5,919 nucleotides of DNA, from NCBI GenBank assembly GCA_022781015.1, contig JALEUF010000163.1, positions 1-5,919 of the forward strand, in the 5' to 3' direction. A model generated the notes under the pieces. It was not told the origin of the DNA and made no database searches. It was given only the letters and a program-made list of their open reading frames with translations. Position numbers and translations under genes: made by a program. Within the stretch, counting starts at the first letter, position 1, and each line of letters opens with the position of its first letter. The DNA comes from Caryophanales bacterium (GTDB lineage Bacteria > Bacillota_I > Bacilli_A > RFN20 > CAG-826). Shown piece by piece: positions 5,194 to 5,919 of the stretch.

Positions 5194-5919
5194 TAGTCAT
5201 TGATACCGATAAAGATAGCTTCTTCTGGCTCGGCAGATTTCTTCTTTTTCATTAATTGACCGCCGACATTCTTCTTTTTCTTCTTAAGTGGCTTGATCTT
5301 GATGTGGGAGAACATCTTGACGAAGCAAGAATATAAGAATGGATATAAGGTCAAGGTAGTAGCTAGAGCAAATGCTAATCCTAATATGAAGCTTAGATAT
5401 GGCGACATGAAGTAAATTGGCCCAAAGGCGAAATAGACAATGCCAACATAAGCAGCTAGTAAAGCAAAGATGATAAGGATACCAGCTTGTCTAGAAGTGG
5501 CTTTCTTGACAACATCAAGCTTAAATTCAACAGTTCCTCTTTCTTTAGCATGTGTAGAGGCAACTAATTCCTTTTCATAAGTTGCAATGAATAAGGCAAG
5601 TAAGAAGCCGACTAGAGCAACTCCAACTGAACCAAGGGCAACTACTGGGGAAGTAGAAATTCTAGCAATTACGAAGAAGGCAACGGCAATATAGCTTGAA
5701 GCAGTTACTACTATTCCCATTGATAAGGCTCTAGAAATGCCATATCTAAGAACTAAATAGACAACACTAATCAATATCCCAATTCCAACTCCAAGAGCAA
5801 CGCTTCCTAAATATGGTTGACCGATTTCAGGGGTAACAGTTGCAAAATAAGAGATATAATCGGCAGTTTCCCTAACATATCTATTTTCGATGAAATTAGT
5901 GATTGCATCGTTTAACCCT
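5193..5919 (-). CDS. secDF: Protein translocase SecDF, C-terminal (SecF) part, 5' end outside window
   Basis: This is the 3' part of a membrane-protein gene. The frame is open to the window edge, giving 241 visible residues, so the true start lies upstream. SecDF is the proton-driven accessory unit of the Sec translocon that helps pull exported proteins across the membrane. Hydrophobic helices lie at about residues 37-57, 65-85, 92-113, 146-166 and 171-195 of the visible part. This matches TM8-TM12 of the SecF half, and the preceding stretch with TPEIGQPYLG resembles the SecF region before TM8 (compare VGPxIG). The tail is lysine-rich (KPLKKKKK, MKKKK) and probably cytosolic. A position directly upstream of recJ is the usual place of secDF in Bacillota and supports the call. 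Oddly, by hand alignment the conserved SecF Asp in TM9 and the Asp/Arg at the end of TM10 are absent, so this is a divergent member. The family call is fairly sure; functional equivalence is less so. Confidence 0.78.
   Translation of the reverse strand, partial: GLNDAITNFIENRYVRETADYISYFATVTPEIGQPYLGSVALGVGIGILISVVYLVLRYGISRALSMGIVVTASSYIAVAFFVIARISTSPVVALGSVGVALVGFLLALFIATYEKELVASTHAKERGTVEFKLDVVKKATSRQAGILIIFALLAAYVGIVYFAFGPIYFMSPYLSFILGLAFALATTLTLYPFLYSCFVKMFSHIKIKPLKKKKKNVGGQLMKKKKSAEPEEAIFIGIND

Noticed and set aside
5240..5300. Lys-rich tail of SecDF as a frameshift or sequencing artefact in A-rich codons
   Set aside because: The frame stays consistent up to the TAATG junction with recJ, and basic cytosolic tails are common in membrane proteins.
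5772..5774. TTG as start of a separate 193-residue membrane protein
   Set aside because: The frame continues open upstream to the window edge with SecF-like sequence (TPEIGQPYLG), and the TTG is an internal Leu within a membrane helix.
1..5919. Mobile element, CRISPR array, tRNA/rRNA, phage or defence genes
   Set aside because: Almost all bases are taken up by four housekeeping genes with short gaps; no repeats, transposase motifs or RNA gene signatures were seen.

Overview
The window is a block of core housekeeping genes, all on the minus strand. Transcription runs from high to low coordinates in the order secDF (3' part), recJ, rel (relA/spoT type), hisS, and the first codons of one more gene. 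This order is a shortened version of the secDF-recJ-apt-relA-(dtd)-hisS-aspS neighbourhood of Bacillota, which I recall from Bacillus subtilis. Low GC (about 35-40% by eye), many AGA/TTA-type codons, a Rel of the Gram-positive bifunctional type and a Cys-containing HisRS of the Bacillus type all suggest an AT-rich Bacilli relative. An Erysipelotrichales, RF39 or Acholeplasma-like lineage is possible, but the sequence does not settle the genus. UGA appears to be a stop: rel ends in TGA and its four tryptophans are all TGG. This argues against the Mycoplasma/Spiroplasma code.

Layout from high to low coordinates: 5919-5193 encodes the last five membrane helices and Lys-rich tail of SecDF. Its TAA overlaps the recJ ATG by one base (TAATG), so the two genes are probably translationally coupled. 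A compact RecJ (513 aa) fills 5193-3652. A short AT-rich gap with a perfect AT palindrome leads into rel. Its best start is the ATG at 3559, preceded by GGAGG, rather than the upstream in-frame ATG at 3613. The GGAGG can pair with a CCTCC just upstream. A 67-base gap after rel carries a well-formed SigA-type promoter (TTGTTA-17-TATAAT) and a Shine-Dalgarno for hisS. Only about 22 bases of leader are expected, so no T-box fits. HisRS ends in an acidic, four-histidine tail. Its stop overlaps the Shine-Dalgarno of the next gene, likely aspS by synteny, of which only seven bases are present.

The genes serve protein export (SecDF), single-strand DNA degradation in repair (RecJ), (p)ppGpp synthesis and hydrolysis (Rel) and tRNA charging (HisRS). 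HisRS and Rel are linked in function, because uncharged tRNA on the ribosome is the signal that activates Rel. I see no mobile element, CRISPR array, RNA gene or novel multigene system. The points worth a second look are small-scale: the rel leader and start, the T-box-free hisS leader, the HisRS His tail, the divergent SecF half, and an excess of the tetranucleotide CTAG.
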